Below, piece by piece: positions 1 to 11,072 of a DNA stretch of 64,000 bases. Made by a program: the position numbers and the translations under genes. This stretch comes from Escallonia rubra (lineage: Eukaryota > Streptophyta > Magnoliopsida > Escalloniales > Escalloniaceae), in the NCBI GenBank assembly GCA_033065855.1, contig JAVXUO010002880.1, positions 52,201-116,200 on the forward strand. The letters are read 5' to 3'. A model generated the notes under the pieces. That model saw nothing but the letters and a program-made list of their open reading frames with translations, had not been told where the DNA came from and searched no databases. The stretch's first letter is position 1, and each line of letters begins with the position of its first letter.

Positions 1-480
1 CTCCCAACCGCCACTAAGTGTAGCGGTTGCTTTGTACTTTTTTTAGGACTTTTTTAATGAAAAAGTGGGGCCACTTAGGATTTTTTTAATGAAATTTTTT
101 TTTACGGATTCCTACCACTACAAGTGTAGCGGTTGGGTGGTGCGGCCAAAGGATGTGACAAAGTCCTTTGGTGTCACAAAAGAAGGCTTAAAAAAAAATT
201 TTGCAATGATGCCAACCGCTGCAAAGTGTAGCGATTGGGTGTCTCCCAATTGCTACACTTTGTAGCGGTTGGGAGGAAATTCGTAGGCCCCCAACCGCTA
301 GTTTTTCCAGTGGCTGGGGTTTTTTCTGCTTCTCGGGGCATTTTTGTCTATTTTTGTAACCGCTTGAAAGAGTGGCAGTTGCTACTTTTTCAAAAAAAAA
401 AAAAAAAAAACAGATCTGGGCCATTCACGAGTACACGTGGACGGCCAGATTTTCGGTGGAGAAATTGTTATTTCTTCACC
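1..480. repeat. Inverted-repeat-rich DNA, possible CACTA-type transposon end
   Basis: A motif close to tgtagcggttggg and its complement recurs in both orientations, for example near 17-30, 125-137, 217-240 and 248-272. Around 210-275 the two orientations face each other and could fold into a hairpin. One copy sits next to cactacaagtg, which resembles CACTA (En/Spm) termini, and those elements carry short subterminal repeats in both orientations. The left end lies outside the window, so neither terminal repeats nor a target duplication can be checked. No gene is supported here; short open frames are frame accidents. A poly-A run lies near 392-410. Confidence 0.35.
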
Positions 481-500
481 GATAGATAGTGATCGGCTCC

Positions 501-522
501 CTATATATATATATATATATAT
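501..522. repeat. TA dinucleotide microsatellite at the truncation point of a sulfotransferase copy
   Basis: A run of alternating t and a immediately precedes the point where homology to the other sulfotransferase copies begins (about 523). The breakpoint of the truncated copy therefore lies at a simple repeat. Confidence 0.8.
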
Positions 523-927
523 ACACTGTAAGAGAGTGAGCGCGTATGGACCCTTTGGGATCATATTATGGGTTACCGGAACGAAAGCTTGAGAAATCCT
601 GAAAAGATATTGTTCTTGAAGTACGAGGATATGAAAGAACAGCCTCGGCTTCACTTAAGGAGACTAGCTGACTTCATGCGTTGCCCATTTTCAGCGAAGG
701 AAGAGACAGAAGGGGTGGTGGATGAAATCTTGGCCTTGTGCAGTTTTGATAATCTGATAAACTTGGAAGAGAACAAGGATGGAAAACTTTCGTCTGGCAT
801 TGAAAATAGTGCATTCTTTCGACGAGGTGAGGTTGGAGACTGGAAGAATTATCTGACAGCTGATATGGGAGATCCACTAGACAAGATAATTGAGGAAAAT
901 TTATATGGGTCTGGATTAAGTTTTTGA
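523..927 (+). pseudogene. 5'-truncated cytosolic sulfotransferase relic
   Basis: This is the C-terminal third of a plant cytosolic sulfotransferase (PAPS-dependent sulfonation of small molecules). From 568 it reads the family C-terminus, including LFLKYEDMKEQPRLHLRRLA, the region IV PAPS-binding motif RRGEVGDWKN and the terminal YGSGLSF, very close to the copies at 15838 and 28363. Homology starts at about 523, at the codons for KGVS. The catalytic core, including the PKSGTTW loop and the RDPKD motif, is missing. Near 550-560 one T is absent compared with the intact copies (ccctttggg against cccttttggg), so the frame is also broken. It has no promoter of its own; a TA microsatellite abuts the break. 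It cannot encode an active enzyme. Confidence 0.85.
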
Positions 928-1170
928 TTGATTAAGCATAGTATGTGTGTGTTCCACGTAATGTTTAATTCAGCATATTATGCATTGCTTCTTGTCTGTT
1001 TGTTTTCTATGTTGTTTGAAGTCTTTAGTAGGTCGGAATGGTCATCTTACGTTCTTCTTACTGTTGTTGTTCCTATTCAAACCATGATTCTTAAAATTAG
1101 TCGAGCTAGGTTTACGAAGACTTTCAAGAAAGTGAGCCTTCGCCCTAAAATCAGAATTTAAAATTTCTTT
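928..1170 (+). other. Sulfotransferase 3' flank shared with the other copies
   Basis: The DNA after the stop codon matches the 3' flank of the copies at 16816-16985 and, inverted, 2142-2360. Shared stretches include the region around the sequence attgcttcttgtctg and the part following tttgaagtc. No coding function is inferred although short open frames cross it. Confidence 0.6.
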
Positions 1171-1600
1171 TTGTTTTTCACGACGTTTTTCTTCAATCGT
1201 TAGAGACACTAACAATTCATCCAAAGAAAAAACATCCGGTTTCTGTCTCAACACTTTTTAATCAGGGAAGCAACTACAAAAGAATTACTCAACTCCATTC
1301 CTTTTCCTTTTAGATGATAAAGAATGTTTTCTAAAACATGATCCTGGTCTTGCACAGATTTTCTATCAACCATTTGAAAAATCTAAAAACTGCTCGACAT
1401 AGTATCTATTTACATCTTCAAACCAATATTTTAATTCTAATGTTTCCCATAATTCAACGGCAGATTTAGTAGTGCAAAAAACACTATAAATAACAGGAGA
1501 TAATGCATTTAAAATTCTACCATGACATAAGTAATCTCTTTTATCAAAATCATCATCAAATTTTGACACACTAGTACCATCTCTCACCACTGGAACACTT
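1040..1600 (-). mobile_element. Ty1/copia gag (UBN2-like) fragment
   Basis: Read on the minus strand in pieces, this gives a copia Gag-like sequence: residues FDKRDYLCHGRILNALSP, then AVELWETLELKY, then VVASLIKK-like residues, ending in SLTIEEKRREKQKE. The pattern W/D...A...I...AxELWxxLxxxY is that of UBN2-type copia gag domains. The frame is broken between 1260 and 1366, and no protease, integrase or reverse transcriptase is adjacent, so it is a dead fragment. It lies between the two leftmost sulfotransferase relics. Confidence 0.7.
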
Positions 1601-1840
1601 TTTTTAGAAATTTTTTATTTTCCCTTTTTAACTAAGGTATTGTGAATAATCGAGTAAAGACCTAAAGTAGTAAGCTAAAATTTCATTTGTTGTTGCCAAC
1701 ATTTGAAATTCTTGCTATTAAACTTTTCAGGTTTACAAGAACTAGAATAATCAAATGCTCAAATCTGACTGGCGAGTGGCGACGGCGAGAAGACGTGGTT
1801 TGAGCATTTGAGATTCTACTATATAGATTACAATTAAACT
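1601..1840. other. Spacer with no recognisable feature
   Basis: AT-rich DNA between the copia gag fragment and the inverted spacer. No credible open frame or RNA gene was seen. Confidence 0.4.
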
Positions 1841-2125
1841 AAAGGAGAGCATATTCTACATTTTATCCTACCTTGAAATAACTTGTCAAACTTAAAGTAA
1901 ATAGTACTGGAAAAATCTTAAAGTTTTAGGCCAAAAGAATTATGAGGATATTCTTAATTCCACATAGATCATTTGAAAGAAGTTAGATTAGGCACAATTC
2001 TCCAAACTCCAGACCATTTAATTATTTATTTAGAAATTATGTTTTACACGTGGTAGTCGTCAGCTCAGCACCATGAAATATTCATTTTCACACAAGGGCG
2101 CGTAACTGCGCATTTACAAAGTGAA
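1841..2125 (-). repeat. Inverted copy of the spacer at 8700-9030
   Basis: The reverse complement of this stretch matches 8700-9030 over most of its length, with shared blocks such as tttggcctaaaattttaa and ctgacgactac. Related DNA also lies at 23030-23220 and 30770-30980. In the plus-strand units this spacer follows a sulfotransferase. Here it follows the minus-strand sulfotransferase relic, so the relic and its 3' spacer were inverted together. Confidence 0.75.
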
Positions 2126-2360
2126 CACCCATATGAACTACTTATTTGTAATAAGCGTAGAAAAACAAGAATGGCAAAACAAAAGATAAATTAAACAACC
2201 ACCTTATACAACGCCTGGAATCGGACTCAAACAAGAAGATTATTTGACATGACCATTTCGAGCGACTAATGACTTCAAACAAAATAGAATGCAAACAGAC
2301 TGCAAGCAATGCATGATATGCTGCATTAATTACTATGAAGCACACGCCAATGATGCTTAA

Positions 2361-3475
2361 TTAAAAACTTAATCCAGACCCATAGAACTTTTCTTCAATG
2401 ATCTTGTCTAGCCGATCTCCTATCTCAGCTGTCAGATAATTCTTCCAGTCTCCAACCTCACCTTTTCGAAAGAATGCACTATTTTCAATGCCAAATACAA
2501 TTTTCCATCCTGTTCACTGTGAACAAGGATGGAAAATTGTATTTGGCATTGAAAATAGTGCATTCTTTCGAAAAGGTGAGGTTGGAGACTGGAAGAATTA
2601 TCTGACAGCTGAGATGGAAGATCGGTTAGACAAGTTCACTTCCAAGTTCCTCAGATTACCAAAGCTGCACAACCCCAAGATTTCATCCACTACCCCTTCT
2701 GTCTCTTCCTTCGCTGAAAATGGGCAATGCATGAACTCAGCTAGTTTCCTTAAGTGAAGCTGAGGCTGTTCTTTCATATCCTCGTACTTCAAGAACAATA
2801 TATTTTCAGGATTTCTCAAGCTCTCGTTCCAGTAACCCAGAATATGATCCCAAAAGGGTCCACATGCATATGTTCACTCCCTTACAGTACTTATTGAAGG
2901 CCTCTTCAAAAGAGATTATTTCGAGGTTTTGTGGTCTTAACGTGTTTGTGAAGTGCCAAAGGGAAACAAAAGCATCCTTAGGATCCCAACACAGATAGAC
3001 AAGTTTGCAAGCAGACTCGTGTACGGATTTTGGAAGCGATACGAATGGTAAATGAGTTGAAAAGAGCCTTGGAGACACGAAGGAAGCAAGATCAGGGACC
3101 TTATTATTCGCATAGAGATTAAGTTCCAAGAAAGGTACGAGATCTTGAGGATTAGTTCCGACTAACGGGTGGTCCTTGGTGATAGGACAATGCTTCCTGT
3201 TAACTAAGGTGAACATGAGTGCCTTCAACCAGGTGATGCCTGACTTGGGAGTGGTGACAAGGAGGATATCGGTATCTTGGGCTTGAAAGTGTTGTTGACA
3301 TGCAGACTCCCCCCAACTGCCAAGCACTATGCCAGAAACCTTGGTATTTGTATATAGGGGCAAGCAATTCTTTTTCTTTGGGGAGGGTGGACAGCAACGG
3401 ATTTCCTTCTTGGGTCAGTTCATCTTCTTTTAAGAACTTATGAAGATCAGAAAGAGGTGGTTGAGATGTAGGCAT
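2361..3475 (-). pseudogene. Cytosolic sulfotransferase pseudogene with frameshifts and internal palindrome
   Basis: An intronless sulfotransferase copy in reverse orientation. The start at 3475 (MPTSQPPLSDL) corresponds to the starts of the two intact copies. Reading to the stop at 2361-2363 gives the family order: KYQGFW, PKSGITW (PAPS 5'-phosphosulfate loop, Thr replaced by Ile), STHLPF with the probable catalytic His, CWDPKD (Arg of RDPKD replaced by Trp), YEDMKEQP and the region IV GDWKN motif. The frame breaks near 3310, again near 2865, and is destroyed at 2403-2634 by an inverted duplication of its own 3' coding region. A degraded TATA-like sequence lies upstream near 3549-3556. It is clearly non-functional but preserves the whole gene length and its 5' flank. 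Confidence 0.9.
2403..2634. repeat. Near-perfect 115-bp-arm palindrome inside the sulfotransferase pseudogene
   Basis: The left arm (2403-2517) and right arm (2519-2634) are reverse complements around a single central base at 2518, with about one indel and a few mismatches. Both arms encode the same C-terminal sulfotransferase segment, from the NKDGK region through GEVGDWKNYLTAEM to RLDK, in opposite orientations. On the minus strand the gene therefore runs into an inverted copy of its own next 115 bp before the normal copy follows. Confidence 0.93.
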
Positions 3476-3654
3476 AGAGGTGAGAGAGGTTTTGAAGCCC
3501 AAATGTTGCTTTTGGATGTTCAAGATGTCTTGATAGGGGTATTATAGCTTAATGATCCAGGGCATTTAGCAATATAATGAAGCACTGAAACTGGACCATT
3601 TATATATATATCATGTAAATAGGTGGGTGTAATAAATCTATATATATTTGCAAG

Positions 3655-4123
3655 GCTTCGTTTGATAAAAAAATTGGTTTTCAGTTTCTAAAAAAAAAAA
3701 AAATTAAAGAGCAGTTTAAATTTTTATTTTTTTTACAAAAACAAGTGGGTGTTTGATAACCTAATTTTATTTTGAGTTTTTTTTTTTTTTTTTGGTGTTT
3801 GATAATTTAGTTTTTTTTTTTGTGGTGGTTTGCGATGGCGGTGGCCGGAGGTGGCTGTCGGCCGCCGGGCAGCCAGAGATGGTTGTCGGCCGCCAGTGGT
3901 CGCCGAAGGTGGCTGCCAGCAGTGGGAGGGTGGTGGTGGGGGTCTCAAAAAAAAAACCAAAAGTGAAAGAAAAAAAAAACTCATTTTTGGAGTTTCTTTT
4001 TTCTTTAGTTTAAAAACTGATTTTTTAAATTAGAGAAGGAAAAAAAATGGTTACCAAACTCGCTTTTTTTTTTTTTTCCAATTTCCAAAACAGAAAAAAA
4101 AAATTGAGTGTCAAACGGGGTCT
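3655..4123. mobile_element. PIF/Harbinger-like nonautonomous element with GC-rich core
   Basis: The stretch begins ggcttcgtttga and ends tcaaacggggtc, imperfect terminal inverted repeats of the same type as the element at 11673-12557. It has A- and T-rich arms and a GC-rich core at 3825-3945 built of ggtggctg/ccgg-type units, as in that element. A clean 3-bp target duplication is not visible. Open frames across it are low complexity (Pro/Arg/Gly rich) and are not genes. Confidence 0.5.
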
Positions 4124-5130
4124 TAGTTGCCCGAATCGATTCCAAATAATTCAAGCTTAACCGATGAGCAAGTTGCCTAAAGATTTTGAGATTATTCATT
4201 TCTAACCATGAGATTCGTCTCTAATTGTAAACAGGTGGATGCGGTGGCGGAGGTAGCTCGGGTCACAAGGGGGCACCTACCAACCCACCTGTTGTCCTCC
4301 AAACTGAGTCTTTTATATATGTATTATGTGTGTAACTTTATGGACGAATGTACCAAATGAAGATGTGACTTAAGCAAGCTTAACTCTATTTGGTCGTTTC
4401 ATCGCAGGACACAAAAAAAGAGAATGACTATTAAAGTGAATACATATAGAGGGGAAGAGCATGTTATGTCCTTGTCTCTTCCGTAGAATTATGGCTTCCA
4501 ATTCTTTCTCCTCGAGTTCTCCTTCTTAGTTTTTCCATCTTCTTAATAAAGAAAAGGCCTTATTCTTGTTAACACGTCTCTTCATTGCTTCATTACCCCC
4601 AATTATATCTTGTCTCTCTCTTACAGAGTTGGCTATCTTGCACGAAAGCTTCAAGTATTAAAAAGCAAAGTTTGATGCGTAAAAACTCTCTACTGATTCA
4701 CCAAATCAATTTTTTAATACTAAGGTACTATTTTTTTTTTTCAATATTTTTGTAAATTTAAGGTTTAATTTCTAGGAGTGACAGATTTTGTGATTTCGTA
4801 AATAGACCCCTTTTTATTTTTTTGCCCACTTTACTAAATGTTTATTTGTTTTGTTTCTAGTACATAGTTCTATGCATTTTTTTTAGGAAGAAACGCATTA
4901 CTTTTACTAAATATTGTAAAACAACCGGCTTTGCTTTGTATTTTTGTAGTTAATTGATTGCTGAATTTTTTAATCCTTTTCGTGCCCACTTCAAACAATT
5001 TATCTGGCTCCACCACTGGGTGTATGTTTTACATGTTTCTTTGCACGTACGTGGTTCAATTAAGCCCAAGATCATTTGCACAAGTAATTGTGAGATTGAC
5101 TTCTAATTGTCAACAACACGCATGAAGCAC
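4124..5130. other. Intergenic DNA, no gene seen
   Basis: AT-rich DNA that separates the inverted sulfotransferase copy from its own 5' flank (see 5140-6036). It is therefore probably inserted material. No long frame, terminal repeat or RNA gene could be supported. Confidence 0.4.
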
Positions 5131-5139
5131 GTTGCAGCA

Positions 5140-6036
5140 AACAAAAGAAAATTGAAAAGCGGGACAGTAAAGTAAGCGTTGCATGTGAGGCTCCAGGTCT
5201 CCGATCCATACCAGATACATGCTTCTATAAAAACTAGGCTTAAAGGCTTCCATGTGTTTGTACATATAAGCTCCTTGGAGTTTATGTCGATCGCTTTGAG
5301 TTGTCCGAATACGCGTATGGGTTATGGTTTTCTTAGTGCATGGGTTATGGTTTTCTTAGTGCTTATAGTCGTAGGCGATCAAATATATATTATGTTAATG
5401 AAGTTCTTAAAGTTAAAGAAAAGTGTCATCCAAGTCCAATAATTTGGAGAAAGACATTGTCTTCGAGGGTCAGAAATAATGCTCGAGGACAATGCCATGC
5501 ACGCCTCTTCCAATTCAACAACTCCGTCTCTGCTTGAATTTTACAACATGAACTAGTTCTAATCTCGCGTGTCGCCTAAGGTACCGATGTGTGCTAAGTA
5601 TGAAAATACTCATTAAGTTACATCTAATCAATTCTAACAAAGTAAATAACAGCAATAACAATTAAAATCTCCATAATAAGTTTATTTCTACCTCTCCACC
5701 ATAATTATTCTTGTCTACTGCTTATATTTTTGTTAAAGTTTAGTAAATAGTATCATTAGTGGAATAATGTAAGCAAAAAGGATATCCAAAGAATTCCAAA
5801 GTTGGTCAAAACATTACCTAATTCTTTTTATAACAAATAGCGACCAATAAAAAATCCTAAAAAAATTGGAGTGTAGAACTATTCAACTCAAAAAGAAAAT
5901 CGCTGAAGTTCTTGGATTCAAAAAGAAGGGGAAAACATGATAATATCACATGAACAAAGGGAAGAAAGAATTATACTACAATCCGATAACATAAGTGAAA
6001 CCATCCAAAAGTCAGGAAATTATCAAAGATCCATGT
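5140..6036 (-). repeat. Inverted copy of the sulfotransferase 5' flank
   Basis: The reverse complement matches the sequences upstream of the two intact sulfotransferase genes (about 15000-15730 and 27440-28260). Shared blocks include ttcatgtgatattatcatg, gagtattttcatactta and the stretch around gaagaggcgtgcat. It belongs with the pseudogene at 2361-3475 and shows that promoter-proximal DNA was inverted along with it. Confidence 0.75.
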
Positions 6037-6275
6037 ATCAAAATTTGGTGTGTTTGAAACAGATTTTAGATTTTAGATTTCAATTTTTGTTTTTGTTTTC
6101 AGAAAAACCAAAACCTCTTTCAATTTTCTATTTTTACAAAACTTATGGGTTATTTGATAATAGTTTTGTATAACTGCTTTTTACTTTTGTTTTTCTTTTC
6201 AATTTTTCCTCTCTTCTCTCTTCTATTTTCCTCTTTTCTTTCTTTCACTTTCAGATTGTTACATTGAGTATTTGA

Positions 6276-6372
6276 GATTGCTGATTGAGATATGTGACCT
6301 AATTGGATTGTTGATGGAGATATGTGATCAACTTAGATTGTTGATCGAGATATGTGACCTAATTGGATTGAG
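6276..6372 (+). repeat. Three-copy minisatellite, unit about 33 bp
   Basis: Three tandem units share the core gagatatgtga followed by cctaattggattgttgat-like sequence. The open frame across it has a matching residue repeat (LLIEICDLIG) and is not interpreted as a gene. Confidence 0.75.
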
Positions 6373-6939
6373 ATTGTCTTGTGAACCAATCAATTTGAGA
6401 GTAAATTCATTTTTGATTGCTGAACAATATCCAAAAACTTTGCAATTTAAAATCTACAACAAAAACAAGGTAACCACCTTGGAGCACGTACACTAAGAAG
6501 ACAAAATTCATTCGGTCCAAATGAGGATAACCAGATTAAGTGGTTTTTAAGAAACTCGTCTGAAATACAAGTGTCTATATCACTGGTCTAGCTTACATCT
6601 AGATACTGAAAATAAACTCTTGCTATAGTAAGTATAATGTAGGGCTTTGTTAGTGTTTTGGGGTGAATTTTAGATACTAGCGAGTACAGATTCAACTCCT
6701 AATATTGTTGGGTTACATAGGGTATCTCTGTTTAAAAGCAAGAGTCACAAAGCAAGGTACACCAAAAGAACCAAATGGTACAGCTCCTTAAAACATGAGA
6801 TTACTTTGACAGAAGCCGCCCCTAGACTTTATCTTTAACACGAAATGCAATTGAACATGTAGTAAGATAAAAAAAAAAAACATTGATAATTTTACTTTAG
6901 ATCTGAACTAAAAAACTTTATTGAAACAATCAAATTTAC

Positions 6940-7372
6940 AGTGCGTTTGGATGAAGAATTTCAAATTATTTTGTATTTCAAAATCTATTCATTTTGAAAT
7001 TCGTTGATTTACAAATTTATGGAATTACAAATATTGTGTTTAGGTAATTTTGTAGATTGAATATTTTATATGTGGATTTATATTTGAAAATTTGAAACTA
7101 GATAATTTAATAGTGTATAGGTACAAATTAGTGAGAGAGAGCATCTCTTTTTTTTATATGGAAGAAATTACCTAAAATAATGGAAACTCTTTTCATGGAA
7201 GGGATTTGACAAATAACTTTTAGCACACCAAATTTCCTTTCCAAATCCCTCCTAGAATTTGATAAATCCATCTTATCAGTATCCAAATGAAAAATTTTAA
7301 ACAATGTATTTCAAAATCCTCTATGAAAGTGAAATCTCCAGTTCAATTACCTCATCCAAACACACTGCTCTT
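6940..7372. mobile_element. MITE-like element with inverted termini
   Basis: The left end reads cagtgcgtttggatga and the right end tcatccaaacacactg, which are inverted repeats. The interior is AT-rich and non-coding. Both ends lie next to tta, the target usually chosen by PIF/Harbinger elements, but the exact boundary is eroded. Confidence 0.5.
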
Positions 7373-7668
7373 AGTGTAAATTTCTTTTTCAATTACAAAG
7401 AAAAAAAAGAAGGCGCATTAGGTCTTTACTAATAAGAAAAGTAACTATGTCTTACAAATATTACCCGCTCAGAATAAAAGAAAACAGTTCAAATAAACAG
7501 TAACTTTAAACATCAATATGTCACGTAATGTGTATCTTTCTCAAGTAAACCTAAATTAACTAATTGCACATCACATTAGGTAATTAAAAATTTGATATAG
7601 TTGTTTACGAGTTAGGTAACCGTTCAAACTTGCCCATTTACTTGAGCTGGAGCTTGTTTGGTCATTTA

Positions 7669-8507
7669 GGGTGTGTTTGATAACACAATTAAGCACTTAA
7701 AACTTAAATTTTTTAATGATTTTCAATTAAGTGCGTTTGATAATGCTAAATCTTCTATCACTTTAAAAATTAATTCCTACTAAAAATAGACTAAAATTTT
7801 AAGTCAGTGTGGACTTACTTAATGCTGATCACATAATTCTAAGTGAAATAGTTAAAATTTATTTAACATATTTTTACTTAAAAAATAATTATCACCACGA
7901 TGTCACCTCAATTAATTTGCTGGCAACACCGCCTCCACCAGAATACAACCACCACCACAACCATTATTTTCTTTTGCTACCACCACCACAATTGCCACGA
8001 CCTAGCCACTATACCACTACCGACACCACCACAAGGACACCGCCACCTCTACCATACCGTCGCTGTTGTCACCACGTCCATTTCCCCAAAAATCATCTAA
8101 AGATTCATCACACTACAACCACTGACTGTCATGTTGCCACCTATCGTTATCATCACAATTACCAACACCACGTCTTCACGCTTCATTACTGCCACCATTG
8201 ACACATTTTTGCCGCCTCCGCCACCACCACCACAATTACTACTCCATCGTCACTGCCACCACCACTACCAACACATTTTAGCGCCCCCCCCCCCCCCCCC
8301 CCCAAACGTTATAAAGTATATAAACAAATGCATAATTTTGGTAAAAAAGGATAAATTTGTAAATAAATAATTTTCAGACATATGCTTTTGGTTTACCAAA
8401 CATGTTAACTTATTTTTCAGTAAAAATTTAGTCGCTTAAAGTTTTCAGTTTTATAAATTCAATGCTTAACTTTCTCATCACTTGAATTTCAGTTTTATCA
8501 AACAGCC
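7669..8507. mobile_element. Nonautonomous inverted-repeat element carrying CCA-rich simple repeat
   Basis: The ends, gggtgtgtttgataac on the left and gttttatcaaacagcc on the right, are inverted and resemble the PIF/Harbinger-like families elsewhere in the window. The interior (about 7925-8310) is a degenerate cca/cac repeat ending in a run of about 19 C. This produces long Thr/His/Pro frames that are not genes. No matching target duplication was found. Confidence 0.45.
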
Positions 8508-8699
8508 TCGACTTGATTGTTCAACTATGACAGTACAATAGAGTATTATCTTATTCAATAGTTTAGTTGCTCTGACTGGCTTGTGGTACAAAATTGGTTG
8601 ATTTTGAGGGCTTTATTGCCTTAGTATATATGATCGAGTGAATGTTAACGTTCCAAAAATTTCGAGATGTTTTAAAAAATTCTGGGATGTTACAAGTTC

Positions 8700-10790
8700 A
8701 TATGGGCGTTCATTTTGTAAACGCTCAGGTGCGTGCCCTTATGTGAAAATGAATATTTTATGGTGCACGGGCGTGTCATGTTCTGACGACTACGACGTGT
8801 GAAAACATATATAGTTTCTAAATAATTAAATGGTCTAGAGTTTGGAGAATTGTGCTTAATCTAACTTCTTTCAAATGATATATATATATATGATGACTTA
8901 AGAATCTACTCATTATTCTTTTGGCCTAAAATTTTAAGATTTTTTGGGTACTGTTTACTTCAAGTTTGACAAGTTACTTTAAGTTAAGATAAAATGTAAA
9001 ATACACCCTCTTTTAGTTTAATTGTAATATGTGCGGGACCTATTAGGTTGTTAGGTAGCTCGTCATTACTTTGACCTTAGCGGTCATATATAATAAAGTT
9101 TACGGAAATTTCGTGACTTTCTGTCTGTTAGTTTTGTCCTTGGACAGCTGGAAAACTCTATAATTTTTATTATCAATGCAATTTCCCTACTTAGTAATGA
9201 AAAAATTTGCATGTGCTATCACTGGACCGTTGCTTATGACCTACGAAATGAAAGGTAAAACAAGTGAAGGTGATTAAGAAACGTACTTCTCTTTATCGTC
9301 GCGCTTACTTTATCTCTCCACTCTAAGAGTTAAGGTCCACTTGGTTAGAAAATTCGGAAGTTAAATTCTTATCAAACATGGTTGAACCAAACTGGCATCC
9401 TTTGGAGATAAAATTCAATTGCCAAGAAAAAATCAGTGTTAGCATAGAATACCTTATGTACTTTTTTTCTTCGTAGAAAAATGTTGGTTGCAACCTAAAT
9501 TGTAGGAAGAGCCTTACAACCAAGTACAACGGCGAATGATAAAGAGTTACTAAGTACTAACACAGCCCCAACGTTTAACTCACGTTCCTCGCAAATAGGT
9601 ATTCTCGAGAACTTGATTTTGACCGTTGCATCAGTTTGTTACAGAATTACGATACCAGCTAACGCTGGTAGGCAAACGCGGGGACATAGAAAGCAAGGTA
9701 TGCCCCTCTTTTCTAACGATAGATTCGTAATAGGATGAAGCCAATTTTGGGTCTCATGGTATCATCGATTGCCCGTCAAGATGATGGACATTCTAATTTC
9801 TGAAGCTATATATGTTAGTTAAACAAAACTGGAAAAAACACGTACCTTGCATTCTCCATTAGCGCAATTCGCTGATTTTAAGAGAAGATAAACAGATTCT
9901 CTTTGGATTGTAGACCTAAACCAGAGAAAACAATTGCAATATTTTCAATCGCTTTTTTGTAATTTCATTAAAGCCATTGGCATGCCAATTTCTAGTCGTT
10001 CATAATTATATATAGATTACATGGTTACGGAAAGGAAAAAAAAGTTAGGTAAAAGGGCGTAAAAGAATCAGTGTCTGAACAGATGACCTTCGTTATCACA
10101 TCTGTATCGACTTGTAGAGTAGAGTATTATACTGTCACATATTTGGCTAGGAAGCGGTGAATAGAACCAAGTGCCACCACAAACGGGCTGTTCCTCCCTT
10201 TCTGCATGTAAAGATGGTTGAGCACCACATGCTGAGGTCTTGAAGAAGGTGCGGAATCTCCATGTGGGATGCTGGAACGTTTAGTAGTGTCATTTGTAGA
10301 TGTGGAGGAACAAATGGTGGCTCCTTTGCATAGTCCTCGGCCCCAAGTTGCAAGAAGTTGTAGCTCGAGTCCGGGGACTGGGGAGGTTCGAAGCCAGAAA
10401 TGCTTTTGACATCTTCTGGAACATATTCCTGCTACATTGGTGCAACAATTAGAGACTGTGACCATCAAGTGGTTATTTGTCTAGATTATACATTCTCAGA
10501 ATGCAGTCCGATCCATCCGCATCCCCATCCCCACCCCACCCCCCTTACCCCCACGTGCATCTCGCCCCACCAAAAAAAAAAAAATCATAAAGAAAGCAGC
10601 AAAAATAACAAAAACGGACAGCCACGGAATAAGTTACATCGATGAAATATACAAGAGGGGCGAAAGGGCGCGGGCGATGAGCATTTTTTTTTTATCTTTC
10701 GCCAAATAAACTCTAAGTTGAAATATACAGCAAAAAGGAACGACGATATTTAGTACGATCAAACTAATTCAGCTGTGAATTCAGAAGTGT
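8700..10790. repeat. Segmental duplication unit 1: spacer plus beta-subunit exon
   Basis: Matches 23030-24790 (unit 2) and 30780-33330 (unit 3) in the same order and orientation, with many substitutions. Shared landmarks are the cctacgaaatgaaag block, the cacgttcctcgcaaat block, the gatagattcgtaataggatgaagcc block and the beta-subunit last exon. Unit 1 lacks the copia fragment present in the other two at the corresponding point. It also lacks the tandem duplication at the exon's 3' end, so it appears to have diverged earliest. Confidence 0.85.
10131..10457 (-). pseudogene. SnRK1/AMPK beta-subunit last-exon copy (ASC domain), frameshifted
   Basis: On the minus strand this reads [20 protein letters not shown], then [20 protein letters not shown], matching the last exon of the gene ending at 32691. 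A splice acceptor (gtagcag) is still present just upstream. One base is missing near 10248 (gaaggtgcgg against gaaggtggcgg in unit 3), so the ASC domain (the segment that binds the kinase and gamma subunits) shifts frame before LNHLYMQKG, and the normal end is lost. The exons encoding the glycogen-binding-like domain are absent from the neighbourhood. It is an orphan exon copied with the unit. Confidence 0.85.
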
Positions 10791-11072
10791 CCTGATAGAA
10801 CCAAATGTGCATACACTAATTTCTTGACCTGAATGGCTTTTTTTTCTTTGCTTATGGATTAAAGCAAGAGCCTGTCCAGCGGCCTTCAACGGGCTCAAGA
10901 GAAGGAAATGCACCAACCTTTACCCCATTATTAGCAATTGAATACTCTTTTCCCAAGAAACCGCCAATCCTTCACCTATTTGTATCCCTGATATAGTATC
11001 ATTATTAAGACCATGTGATTAAACATCAACGGTGCCATATGAAAGGAGTAGTGTCAAATGCTGGAAAACTAA

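Noticed and set aside
5179-5537. Frames of 65-87 residues near 5.2-5.5 kb
   Set aside because: The sequence is an inverted copy of a non-coding sulfotransferase 5' flank.
6272-6496. CRISPR-like short repeats (three 33-bp units)
   Set aside because: Contiguous minisatellite without spacers in a plant genome.
8281-8303. Poly-C run as a possible telomere-like or regulatory repeat
   Set aside because: Pure C homopolymer; similar runs occur at 11259, 17582, 47756 and 49937. Simple sequence, possibly length-inaccurate in assembly.
7809-8370. Long Thr/His/Pro-rich frames
   Set aside because: They follow a cca/cac simple repeat and a poly-C run inside an inverted-repeat element; no domain or codon-like pattern.
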